64,000 bases of DNA from Dasyornis broadbenti (Eukaryota; Chordata; Aves; Passeriformes; Dasyornithidae): positions 764,611-828,610 of the forward strand of contig VZRN01011461.1 in NCBI GenBank assembly GCA_013397935.1, in the 5' to 3' direction. The notes under the pieces were generated by a model. The model ran no database searches and was not told the DNA's origin. It saw nothing but the letters and a program-made list of their open reading frames with translations. Position 1 is the first letter of the stretch, and every line of letters begins with the position of its first letter. Below, one piece after another: positions 1 through 12,200 of the stretch. Position numbers and translations under genes: made by a program.

Positions 1-324
1 TTTAGAATAAACTATCAATGCCTGAATTCTGTTGGCTTTTACAAGGACTTCTTTTCCTGAGGGCCTTAAACAGGTTTGGAAAACACAACTCACACATCAA
101 ACATAGGTGGGTACTGAATGGGTACTGAAGTAACCCATTCTTGACCTCAGGTGAAGTCCTTCTCTTCACCCAGATATCAAATTAAGGGTTGCTGCACAGC
201 ATCCTCGCTCCAGGCAAGATTAGAAGCTCGAGCTAAGAGCAGACTTTTGCTGTTAGAGGAGAAACCAACCTAAGCTGTGTTGTGTAACAAACCATTTCCT
301 CCTATTAGATTTGTCATAAATGCA

Positions 325-344
325 CGAGGAATGGTAATTCCTCG
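325..344. repeat. Short inverted repeat (8-bp arms, 4-bp loop)
   Basis: Arms CGAGGAAT and ATTCCTCG are perfect reverse complements around the spacer GGTA. An 8-bp hairpin is expected many times by chance in 64 kb. It is listed because it lies about 40 bp from a full CRE palindrome. No function is claimed. Confidence 0.5.
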
Positions 345-380
345 CTCTAATATCAAACCCTGGGGAGCAATGTGTTGGAA

Positions 381-388
381 TGACGTCA
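381..388. promoter_or_regulatory. Full CRE-like palindrome TGACGTCA
   Basis: The octamer TGACGTCA is the consensus binding site of CREB/ATF bZIP factors and contains a CpG, which is depleted in vertebrate DNA. One such octamer is expected by chance about every 65 kb at even base composition, so the sequence alone does not prove function. No TATA box, CpG island or first exon is evident beside it. Confidence 0.25.
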
Positions 389-2132
389 TTACACAGCGTT
401 TGGAGCCGTCAATGTGATTACCTGCAATCACTCGAGGACGCTGCAGAGGAGTTTGGCTGTGCTTGTTGTTCCAGCACCGCTGCCCTGAGAGCCTGGGTGG
501 TACAGCTGAAGTCCCTCCTTTCTCTGGGATTGCTTTTTATTCCTCTTGCTGACACTCGTGGCAAATGCTGCTGCAGTTCTGGTTTCACAAATCATGAGAG
601 GGGAAGAACCCAAGCTTAAAAGCAAAGGTTTGCCAGGCTGCAGAACACGGCTCAGTGTGAGAGAGCTGGGCTGTGATCAGCCAAAGCAGCTCTCGTTTCC
701 CTCCTCGTGATGTTTGCCCTGGAAGGGAGAAACCTCTGCAGGCTGGGGGGTTTGTTTGGTGTTTTAGCAACTTCTGGCGCTGCCGTTGAGGATCTTGCAG
801 CTCAGTTTGGGCACAGAATAATGGGGGATCCCCGCAGGCAGAAGTGTCCATCAGAGCCTCTTTGCGATGCAATGAGGCTCTTTTTCTGCAAATGTTTGAT
901 CACTGCTCATTCTGCTAAAAATGGTGACAAATGAAAGCAAGAGTAATTATTACTTTCACTTCCACAGAAACCCTGTTTTCATTACGCACTTTTGTCCTGA
1001 TTCCTACAGTTTAATATGAATTGCCTGGCTCTTTCACAGAAGTGTTGGTTTGTATTTTAAAGAAAGAACAGAAAAGGATGAAGGCATGGGGTTTTCTTTT
1101 CTTTTTTCATGATGGTCTAAAGTGACTAAAGCTGGCTTTTGCGATTTCTGTCTGTGTGATTACACTTAAAAATGCACGAGCTGTTCTAGGCACATCAGTA
1201 AAATGCTCTGAGCAGTGCCCGTGGTACAAATGATGTCATGCCCTTCCAGTACTTGTCTGGTGAGGATCACAGAAAAATTAATTAAATTATGTGTTTTGTA
1301 AAATAGAGCTTTTTTTCCTTACCAGGGGATTTTCAGTGACAACGTGTACCACAGCTACTGATAATGTGTGATCTTTGGGACAATGGAATCTGAGCACTTT
1401 TTAATTTGGGGCGATAATTTGTCACACTTTTGTCACAGTGCTGTGGGGTCTCCATCCCATTTGTAAATAAATCCCTGTCACCTGAAACTTTCATACAGAG
1501 CATACATTGCTCAAATATTCCCCTGCAGACCCCTGCTGAGGCACCAGGGGTGTTCAGCCTCTGGTAGAGGTTAGAATACACATTTTCTTCCTTGGAATAT
1601 AAACTCAGAAAACAAAATAGTTGAACCAGGGCTTTGTGTACCCTCTGTGTAGTCAGACAGGTACTTCAATGATTTCTTCTTCACATCAGTTCCTTGCCCA
1701 CATTTGAAAGCTGCTGAGCCAGTTTCACTGACTCTTGGTACTTCTGCCGAGAAAGGGAAGAATAATTGTGCCTCTGTTACACCTTTGGATCTTGGCGTGG
1801 ACTGGGGAAGGATTTACACCACTGCCTCAGCAGCGCTCGAGATACAGAGCAGAAAAAATGCTGCTCTCTCCCTGATCCCTTTGCTCTGTGTCCTCTCTTG
1901 ACCTGCTGTGCCTTTTTCAGAGCTACTGAAGAGCCTGTTCAGAACCAGGAATTGAGGTCTGGAGCACTGAAGTTGCACGTGCAGCACAGATTTCTCTGAC
2001 CTGATGGAGCTCTTACGCTGATGAGGATCAAAGTCCCATAACCTACTTTATGGAGCCCTAGGCTCTCTTTGTATTGACATGCAAACACTTTCTTTGCAGT
2101 TAAGGATGATTTCAGTGATCGAAATCACTCTG

Positions 2133-2180
2133 AATGTGGTAAAATTGATCCAAATTGATCCAATGTGGTAAAATTGATCC
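2133..2180. repeat. 29-bp tandem duplication, about 1.7 copies
   Basis: The stretch AATGTGGTAAAATTGATCC occurs at 2133 and again at 2162, a 29-bp period. The first copy is followed by a short echo of its last bases. It looks like a recent local slippage duplication in unique DNA. Confidence 0.8.
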
Positions 2181-4347
2181 GCTGGCTGCATATAGGTAAA
2201 GTATTGGAAGGGATTTTTAAAGACCGGTGTAATAATGAGAGAGTTGGTGTTCCAGAGGAGTACAAAACCTTGTCTTTTACAACATTTTCATTAAATTTCC
2301 TGCTTATTTCGATGGCATCCTGCAATAATATTTTGGTCTTCATGTTGCCATAAAGAAAGAAAAAGAGGTTTTAGGTGTTATAGATGTTAGGCTCTGGCAG
2401 TGATAAATCTGGTTTAGACGTTGAATGCATGGTTGCCATCAGGGATGGCTAAAAATGCATCTCTTTCCTCTTTTTAATATTTCTTTTTGTTACATTCCAG
2501 GCAACGGAGATGCCTTAGCTTGCCAATAAAGTACCAGATATCAACAAACGGGTCAAAAACTTTTTCCACCTTAATGATAACTCCATTTTGTCTCCTTGCA
2601 TGTGGCTCTGTAGCCTGAGATCTTGAGGCAACCTTTCATTAAGGACAATCTGCTTTATTTATGGCACGATCTGATAAACAGGTGGAGAGAAATAGCATTG
2701 ACCTATATATAATTATTTGATCCAGATATTGCAGCCGGAGTCAACTCTGGGGCATTTCTCTTCCTTCCTTGAATTTACTGCTACTTATTCTTATCAAACC
2801 CAGTCAAGTGTAAACTCAGGAAGAGACAGGAAGCGGATTATGGATCCATCTGAGCATTATGAGGTCCTGACATTAAATCCTGGTGATCTTAAAAATCCAA
2901 CAACCATTAGCAGAAATGTTTCATCCCTCTTTTACGTCTTAAAGCTGGAGAGAACCAGCCAGGCTTGTCCTGTTGTTCATTCACACGTGCCTTCAGTTTT
3001 AGGTTCCTTTTCCTTTGTCCCCAAGAACTTCTGCTATTATTTCAGGGTAATGTGGAAGTTTCTTTGGTTTCCATCAGCTATAGGTGGAGTTCTTAGAAAA
3101 CACAGATCCAGCTGGTACAGGCTCCTCTGTGAAGTCCTTTTGTGGTTTATTGTGGGAAATGACCTCTGCAGGCACAGTAATACTGGATATTTATTTACAT
3201 GGTCTCTTTGAATCAACTTTCTTTCTCTGCACCTAAGTCTGGTAAACTCAAACTTCCTGTGGGGTGTGGGGCTCTGCCCTTGTTTTGGCAGCTTTCCCAC
3301 GTGCCCTTTCGTGCTCCCCTTGACGCTGCGGCTGGCACAAGGATGTCGTAGCCTTGTCCAAGGCTGTCACCAACGTCCCAGGCTGTCTCCAAACGGGATC
3401 TGAGCTCCCCGGGGCAGGGATTGCACCGGGCACTGTGGGTGTGCACAGGGGCTGCTGCAGTGAAACAGGACAAGGATCGGGGTGAGAGCAGCACGCGCTG
3501 TTAAAGGTTGGTTCATTTTCCATGTGCCTTGGAAATGAGGGTTTGTGCAGAACTCCTACGGAGGGAAAATGAAACACTGCAACCTAGGTGAAAGCCATCA
3601 GTGCTCGCTGTGATGGTACAGGTCGAGCTTATGGAAATCTTCAGTTTGCACAATTACTGATCAACTAATCTGCACCACTGGTACCCCGTTGGGTGCCGTG
3701 TAATTTGGAGATGATTTCCGCAAATTCAGGTGCTGAAGGAGTTAAACTGACACTCCTTTAATTGCCAAGCTGCTCCTCAGACCTGGGTGCTAAATTATGT
3801 CAGCTCTTGGAAGCCTGAGTTTTAATGGACTTCAGTAGATGAAGGTGCTGAGAAGGCTGTCCTTTACTTCTATCAGCTTGAAAGCCAAGAAGTTCAAACC
3901 CTTAAGGTCTTTGTTTCTAAGGATGTTCTTGGATAGTCTCAGTAAAAGCCCAGTGGTGCATTTTCCCCTGAGCAGGACTCTTTACCCTTTTATTTTCTTT
4001 TTATAAATAAATGCATTTTTAGCCTGTGCTTTGTGGCTTGCTGTAGAACAGTCTTACAGGAGATGACCTGAATAATAAAAGAAATGAAAACCAGATTGTA
4101 GCTTTTAAGAACTGTCCACAGATTCAAAATACTGTGGGAAACTGTGATTTGGGAACACTTTTCATTGCTTTTTCTTTTGGCAGCATAAGATTTAGCAGCA
4201 TTAGCAAACCTGTGCATGAAGTCTGAATATTTCTGTTCCATTCTGAGGGTAGGGAACAGTTTTTCTTCCCACCCTCCCTGTGTCATGGGGTTTATATGCT
4301 GTTTCTTCTCTATATAGCACTCTCTTGATCAAAGACTAAAGAACAAA
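2181..4347. other. Unique noncoding stretch
   Basis: No gene or transposon is recognised. The plus strand has a 164-codon open frame at 2717-3211, one of the longest outside GC-rich sequence, but its translation shows no familiar domain or motif, repeated residues or signal peptide. Frames of this size are expected by chance in a six-frame scan of 64 kb, so it is not called a gene. Confidence 0.5.
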
Positions 4348-4362
4348 CAACAACAACAACAA
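4348..4362 (+). repeat. (CAA)5 microsatellite
   Basis: Five uninterrupted CAA units inside a slightly longer A-rich, CAA-like tract starting near 4341. Confidence 0.9.
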
Positions 4363-7300
4363 AAGACATTTAAAGGCACTCCGACTTTCTGAGCCCTGTG
4401 AAAAGTGAAACAGGCAGGCTTTCAAGGTGTGTTCTGTATTCATCAGGCTACAGTAAAATAGAACAATGTGGGGCCACAAAGATAGTGGTGAGGTGTGGGG
4501 GTTTTAAATCATAATTGAATTCAGATTGTAGCGATCAAGGAAGGGAGAAGAGAAAGGGATGAACACACTGAAGCAGAGGTGGGCATAGAAGTTCCTTTGC
4601 TTTGTGCCTCTTTCCAGATTACAGGCACAGGAGGCTTGCACTGACTGCAGTAAAAGAAGCCTGCACCAGCTAATGACAGTCACATTTTATTTTTACAGGG
4701 AAAAATATTTTATAGAGAGTGTGCTGCTGTGACCAAGGGCTTTGTGAGACTCAGATGACTCCCTAAGGATTCCTAAAGAAGCCTTTTCAAGTTTCTCCTC
4801 ACCTTGAGAACTCTGCAGAAAAGTTACTTGGGAGGATAAATACAGAGGTCACCAGAAATTCACCAGTGCTGAGGGGACAGGGCCAGACCCAGGAAGCTTA
4901 AGAAAAGACACCTCTCCTATCTAGGCTTCTGTTTTCAGAAAAAACCCCTTTTTTCCTAATGTGAGGAGTGGTTTATCCATTGCTGCCATTCCAAGGGCTC
5001 CAGATTCCAATTTTTTTAACAGTTATGTGTGCCAGGCCCAGGAAACACTTGGGAAGTGTAGGCATCTTAAAATGACAGCCTGTGCCCTGGATGTGAGCAC
5101 TATTTGTTATCACGTATGGAAATTCTTTCAGGGAGGTATTAAGCTCAGTGAGATTTAATGTTTCATACGTATGAAACACTCTGAGCAAGTCCGTAATTAC
5201 AAAAAAGACAGATTGATTGATTTCTTTTATAAAAACCCATAAAATGAGTCCTAGCTAATTCAAGGCAGAAAGGCCTGTGCACACAGAGAATTTACAGACT
5301 CTGCTTTGCCTCAGGCTGAGCCTAAGAGCCACCTCAGGCTTTTCAGCCTCCTGGGAATGTTTTGGTGAAGCATTATTTGATTTGTAAACGCTGGCTTCTT
5401 TAAAAAAGACATTGTTTTTAAGAAAAGTTTCAATATTGAAGAACCTTTGTTGAGATTCCAGCAGGTTTCTTTGGCTTTACAGCTTGGTGTTTGATTTGGG
5501 CAACTTAGAAAGTGACAGCAGTCCTGATATTTTCACCCAACAGCTTTGGAGTGACAGCCCTGATCCCTGAAAAGGTATCTAGGAAATATTTTTAAAGAGT
5601 CAGAAAACCATTTTGCAGACAGCATTTGAATCCAGAAAATGTACAAACTTCTTCTAGAAAGTCAGAATTACTAAGATTAATTACACATTTTAAAAGACTT
5701 AATGGCAGACTTGAAAGATACTGAAGGCACGTGAGATGCAGCGATGCACACGGCAAACATTTGTGAAGCTTTGTAAAGTGAAAGAATAAAATCAAAATAC
5801 TTAAGCCATCTTGTCAGCTTGGGCTTCTACATATTTTTGGATATATTTTTTAGGACTCATGTCTCATTGCAAGCCAAGGTTTCCCCTGTTTACTTTTGAT
5901 TTAACAACATTGCATAACGAGTCATAATTCACTGAAATCGCCCCAAACTACTTTTGATTTACTTACATGATGGATGGTGTTTGATTTGTGTGTTTATTTT
6001 GCATTAGAGCGGTTAATGGGTTAGAAATAAATGTCGTTCTTGCTGGAGAACAGAGAGCTTGCTTTCGCCCTTGAGAGTAACAGCAAACACTTGGGGTCAT
6101 GTGGTGAAATGGGAGAATCTGGAGGTGTCATTACCACAGAGTGAGGAGCAAACATGAACTGCTGCCTCAGAGGTGACAGAAAGATCCTTCCTGGAGCTCG
6201 AGAAGGGGCTGCTTAGAGTCTTCTGTGATTTGGGAAGCCAATGAATTGCTGGGCTAAATCAGACCTGAGAAAAGAGGTTTATGAGGGCACTGCTGAGGAG
6301 GTTCCTTGCACTAAGCAATAATGAAAGCAGATTCTCCCCAAGAGCTCTGGCAAACTCAGGGTCTTGTCTAAACCCATCCATGGGCTTACAGGATCTTAAC
6401 TAAGGGATAATCTTGCATTTCTGTAGGGAAGGGAAAAGATTTGCTCTCTGGCAGCTGGATAATGGGACAGAGAATTCTTGTTGATTTGGAAAAGTACCTC
6501 TGCAGCACCAGAAAAACGTGAAGTATCTTCAGAGCAGCCTTGGCTCATTATCCTGGTGCACAGAATAATCACCAGGCACAGTGAGAGCAAAGGGCTTGAA
6601 TGCAGCGTTTGAGAGCTGGATTGCAGGCAGGATGGGCCAGCCTGACTCTGAGCCCTGTGTGCACTGAAATAGGTCAGGTTTGAAGGCTGTGCCCGGCTCC
6701 CCAAACACCTGAGCAGCTCTGCTCATGAGGGCTGCATTGGGCCAGGTACAGCAGGCTGGGAGCACTTTCCATTTGCAGGAAATTAATCCTCTCACAGCAT
6801 GAAATAAAAAGATGAGAACATGATGTTAAACCTCATTTTGTATTTTCAATTACCAGAGGATAATTATTTTCTTTTTAAGTCTTGGAAGATGACATGATCT
6901 GAATACTCAGATACCTGGCGCTTCTGCTTGTGTTCCTGGAAGCAGAAAGGGTTCAGCTGGGGCAATGCACAAGATAATTAGGTTTATTTTGGTGCCTGGC
7001 AAGGCTCTGTGTCTGTACCATCATCTGGAGAGAAGTGCAGCACTTCAAGCTTAGCTTTGGTGATTTTGGGCTTCGTAAAGCAGGAGTACAACTGCACAAG
7101 AGTGAATTTTGTGTGTGGCCTGGGAGCAGCAGGAGGTGGCTGAGGTGCTTTGGGCATTTCAGTGCTAAGGAAACCTGATAGAACAAGGCTTTCATCTTGT
7201 TAGCCCTGATTTCTGCGCAAGTGCACATGAGAGAGTAATTCACAAGTTCTCAAAGAGAACGGCGGTGGTTTTGAAAGTTGCTGTGGGGTGGGATGTGGGA

Positions 7301-8999
7301 TATTGCAGGTTTCCTGTTTCTCTGAATGGAAAAGAAGGAGATTTTTATTGTATGTGTGTGCTGTGCGTACGATTCCCTTTCACTGCACAGGCTTGCTTTT
7401 CTCCGTGCAGATTTTTACTGGATGAACTCTGGTGATTTCAAAGAAGAAATGTTACGTAAAATGTAAAAGATGCCAAATATGAATGTAATAGAAAATAAAA
7501 GTATCAACAGATTTGTCTCAGGTAATAGATTTAGGCATTGTTAGGATTCAAAACCTGTATGAAAAGTACCACTAGTAACATAAAGTAAGTGAAGTCTAGC
7601 TAATGTCATGTAAAAGAATCACTATTTAAAAACATATCAGTGCAATGGAATCTCGTTCTGTTCTACATGGAGTCTCTGGAGATGTGAAATTTGTATGCTT
7701 ATGCTTTCCTTCTCTGGGTGCAGTGACTCGCACCTAATTTGGCTCAAATTTCTGCTTCTCTAACATCTTTACTTCTTTGGATTCAATTGAAGTTAAGAAA
7801 TGGAATGTTCTAGGTTACTTGTGATGCTGTTAGCATTTCAAAAACCATCACCGTGATGAGATTCACCTTGGGCAGAAAATGGAAAGAGGTCAGGGAATGA
7901 AAATATTAAGAAACACATTAGGAAAACATTAAGTATTTCCTGTTAACAGCCTTCTCACTGAATTTTGCCCATTGAGATGTTGTGCTGGAGGTCACATTTC
8001 CTGTGCAGGTATTTTCCTTATGCAGCAAAAGTCCCTGGAAAAGACTATTCCTTTGGAGCACAACAAACACGACAGTCTCTATATTTTGTCGGGAAGCAGA
8101 TATTGATCATGTTTTATCTTTTGACTTGAATGGGCAACAGCAGTGTTTATTTCATTTGCAGCTGACAAAAGCACAAAAAAGGCTTTTATATTTATTTTTT
8201 TCTTAGATGCCTTCAGTTACATCAACCATTAGCACAGGAGACAATGCAGTGTATCCTTTTTCCCAGCTTTGGGGTATTCACACATGCAGCTGTGGATGTT
8301 TTTCCTCTTGGGATACTTTTTTTCCTAAGAGAGCATCCGCAACAGAAGTCACAGGGAGGGAAATGGCCAGCCTTTGCTTTCAGTAGAAAATGTTTCTTCA
8401 AGTATTGAAACTGTCAAGAAATCTTGATAAGAGTGAGCTGTCCAAGAAGTGACTTCAGGTCAGGACTTCAGGACTTTCAATTCAGGTCTGCATTTACAGC
8501 CAGTAACAATTTACAATAACAGCTGAGTGCATTATAAAATCCATCTGTAACTTATAGCTAACCCTGGGTGGTTTTACCGGGAGGAGAGCTAAACCTGCCA
8601 GGTAGACCCTGTAGTGTGATGAAAGTTGAAACTGGGATAATTTAGGCTAAATTCTCAAAAGTGTTGAAACTTTTAACCACAGCTGTCTGTAGCAGAAGTT
8701 CTAAAATGTTTTCAAATGCAGCTGTCTCAATCACTGGGTAACAGGAAGGAGTTTCTGTTACTTCAAAAATGGAAGGAAAAAGGAATGAAAAGCATTCAAA
8801 ATTTGCAGAAGTCTTTTCCCTCATGCAAGCAGTGATAGAGCAGTCAGATAATCAAGATGCATGTGCCACATGACATTAAGAAGCATTTTCTGAACTGTTA
8901 ATTAAGAGTTAATCAGTTACATGTTTTGTTCTTGTTGAACTGGCAGCTTGGTGTAAATTTCTTGTGGTGTTTCCCTGTTCCCCGGTGAAGGGAGTCAAT
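4363..8999. other. Unique noncoding stretch
   Basis: No exon, RNA gene or transposon recognised. It holds a 20-bp perfect palindrome at 5159-5178 (separate entry) and several AT-rich segments. Open frames are short and lie on both strands. Confidence 0.55.
5159..5178. repeat. Perfect 20-bp palindrome
   Basis: TGTTTCATACGTATGAAACA reads identically on both strands with no spacer. The next base pair outward does not match. A spacer-free palindrome of this length is expected less than once in 64 kb of random DNA. It could be a dimeric factor site or a chance event. Confidence 0.9.
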
Positions 9000-9206
9000 G
9001 TATCTGAAGGTATGTGTGGTGGATTTGGCAGTGTGAGGGTCCAACGTGCCCATGTGGCACTTGGGGCGTGGTTCGGCGGTGGAGCTGGCAGTGATGGGTT
9101 TGTGGTCGGACTCAATGATCTCACAGGGATTTTCCAGCCTTAAAGATTCTAGGATTCTATAACATTAAAGGCCTTTTCCAACCTAAATGATTCTGTGATT
9201 TTGTAA
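9000..9206 (+). mobile_element. CR1 LINE 3' end fragment with doubled tail
   Basis: The plus strand shows the usual CR1 3' region: a stretch like GTGGCACTTGGGGCGTGGTT, then GGACTCAATGATCT, then a TTTTCCAGCCTTAAAGATTCTA-like tail. CR1 elements end in short ATTCTATG-type repeats rather than poly(A), and that tail is visible here. The tail module appears twice: TTTTCCAGCC at about 9132 and CTTTTCCAACCTAAATGATT at about 9172. The upstream GGTGGATTTGGCAGTG and GGTGGAGCTGGCAGTG pair also looks duplicated. The element is 5' truncated with no coding part. The family call is firm; the subfamily and exact 5' edge are not. Confidence 0.8.
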
Positions 9207-12200
9207 TTTAGCGATCACAGCCTGGTGTGGTAACAAAAATAGACCAGAAAAGACACAAGGGTGCCATTCTGGGCAACGCTGTGAGTGTGATTCCAATGAG
9301 ACAATGACAAATGAAGCTGCTGCTTTTGCTCTAAAATCTAAAATATGTTATGCAAGTGTGTATAAAGCTGGCACAGGTTAGTTGGCTGTTAATGTAAGAA
9401 GAAATGTAAATGTTTTCACTCAAGTTCTTCATTTCATGAAGCGCTAGTTGGTTTTGTGCTTACTTCATTACACTCAAACTGCAGGATCCTCAGCTCAGTT
9501 CTACACCACAAAACCATAAAGGCAGGTATAAGCTCTGTGAATAATTACATAATGGTAAGCAAATAAGAATGTTTTGGATTGAAATACATTTATATGGCTT
9601 TCACTAAATGTGTTCAACATACAGATTTTTATATATTTCTTGTTTAAAAACATCTCCTCCAAAATTATTGTATTTGAAGTAGATGCCTATGAGGTGACCC
9701 CATGGATATTGCTCTTTGGGAAGGTGGGATGACTGAGGTTTTAGTAGCTTCTGTTTTGTGACTGGGAAATAGCAACAATGTGGTTTTACACACTGTTTCA
9801 TATTAACAATCATAGCCAGATTTATAAACCAGAAATATTTTTCTATGCGATGTTGCACATGTTTTTCATGTTGTTTGATGTTGGCTGGAGATGTAATTTG
9901 GAGGCCTCGACTACTTGAAATTTTAGGCCAGGAATTTCCTAAAAGACAGACATTTTTTTGTTGATGTTGTTATTACCCAGCTGCTTGAGTGTCCGCTTTG
10001 AGATGCACTAGAGGTGTGGTTTTCAGATGGGAGAGTTCAGGGCCTTCTGAAAACAAAGTCCCTGAGAATGCTTTGAGGTGAGCAGGTGAAAATGGGTGAG
10101 GTCAGGCTTAGCAGAGCTGTCTCTCCCATCCATGTCCCACCAGGGTGTGCAATCCCAGGCCCTTGTCCCTCTAGGGACACCAGGCCCTTTGCCTGCCCTG
10201 GCCTGTGAGCACCAGCACTTTTCTCTGTCAGACTTTGGGAAGAGTGAGGGAGGATAGTGAGGAGCAGACTATCCCCCACACAGACCCAGTGATTAACAGA
10301 GGGATGCTATTCTGCACAAAGCCTTTACCTGGCGCCAAAGGAGCTCCAGCAGCAAATTGCCCTCTCACTCGCCCTCTCTTCTAATCAGCGCCTTGCTCAG
10401 CTCTAATCAGCTTCACAACCCTTTCATGCACAGAGCCATAGCAGGAAAAACAGACATGAAGGGGTGACACATTCAGAAGCTATGAGGTCCTTTAAAGAAA
10501 AGAAAAACCTGGAGACATCTCCCTGCATAGCCCTGTAACTGTGTATGCAGGTTAGATCTTCTGTGTGTGTGCAGGAGAGAGAACAAGGCACTGAACTAAT
10601 TAATTTTCCCCTCTCATCTGTTCTTTGTTCATGCTGAAGTGATTTGTGCAGTGAAATTTGGCTGAGGAAGAACATTGGCACATTCCTGCTAATGATGTCA
10701 CTTAATAAATGCTGCCACTGTGGGGATGATCAGAGAACTAGGAACCACCTGAGCTGCATTAGATGTATGAGGTGGATCTGTGCTAATTTGATTCTGGTTT
10801 TGGAAGAAATAGTTCACTAAGTTGCTTAATGTGGACAGTACACTGCAGCAATAAAATCTTTTCCCAAGAATTCATGAAAAGATTGTTGTCCAAATCTGTT
10901 TCTAGCAATTTGCTCTGTAGATAATTGCTACTGTATCCATTAACTTAGTTTAAATCTTTATCAAATGATCCATTTTTTAACTGTTCTATGGTTCATAGCA
11001 CTTAAATTCTTCTTTATCCCACTGAAGTGCTTTAAGCCCCTATAGAAGTCTAATGCACATAATTGTTCTAATTCTGCTGAAGTACACTCAAATCTCTTCC
11101 ACCCTGTTAAAGTAGTTAAAATGCCCTTGTTCGAGAGGAGTATCAGCTATTCAGAGTAGGCTTGAAATAATATATAGAACTTTTTATCTCTGTGAAGGGC
11201 TTTCAGATTTGATTTCTTCCTTCTCAAGAGTGCTCACTCTGTGTAGGAGAGCACAGAAAGCTCTGAAGGTTAAATAACTCTGGTGTGTGCATATGGATGC
11301 ACAAAATCCCCAAGTTGCCTTGCACAAGTCCAGCTTCTGTCTGTGAGTCCACCTGCAGGGGAAAAACAAGGTCCTAAAAGGTCCCGCTGACTTTGTATTT
11401 TTCACTTATTTTGGTAAACATTTTGTTTTCTTTCATCATCACTCTGCTGTCTTTTCTGTGTGCTGCCTTCTGTACTGATTTTGCTCCTAGACACTTGTCC
11501 CTCTATGAACTTGCTGTTTTCCCAGCCTGTTTCCCCCTTTTCAGACAATGTTACAGTTTCTATATTTCTTAATTTCTGTTTCTTTTTTTTCTTCAGAGTC
11601 CAGCTGCACTTTATGAGGGTGCTCCTCTATCCCAGGCTGGCAGGCATTTCCTTTTGTTCTGTAATTATTTGTTTCCTTTATCCCTCTTCTAACCAGGCCA
11701 CCTTTCTCTCTGCTCACGCCGCTTGTCTGCTGTAAGTTATTCTCTTCTTTCTCGAATAGTAAATGCATCCTGCATTCAGCGCAGAGAGTGAAGTCTAAGG
11801 CTCATACATCCAGCCTTTCTAAGGGAATAAAATCAATAGCACTGTCTGTGCCCAGCATGGAGCTGGATGTGTGTGGCTGTACCCTGTTTCCCCGACAAGC
11901 TCTGCAGTGCTGTGGTGTGACTGCCACTTGACAGGCACAATAAGTTGTGCATTTAAGATGTACTGCTGCTTTTCCAGCTTTGCTTCTGGTGTGTATTCTT
12001 TAAAAGCCAAGGTCTCTAGAGAGATTTCTGGTTATGGAGTTATATAAATTGAGCTTTGGAAGCCATGGGAGTGCGCTGGGGTTTATTTTTCTTCTCAGAT
12101 TAGAATTAGAATACGCTCAGGAGCCACGAGATGCTGCCTTTCAACGTTACAAAATATTGCTGAATATCTGATCAGTGACGTCTTGCCTGTGAGCAAAGGA

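Larger units (their letters stand above)
1..2132. other. Unique noncoding stretch, no gene recognised
   Basis: Short open frames occur on both strands but none resembles a known family or shows a splice or promoter context. The only local structure I can point to is the small hairpin and CRE-like octamer near 325-388, listed separately. Composition is ordinary for vertebrate intergenic or intronic DNA. Confidence 0.6.

Noticed and set aside
2717..3211. 164-codon plus-strand frame as a gene
   Set aside because: No recognisable domain or exon borders; within the size range expected by chance over six frames of 64 kb.
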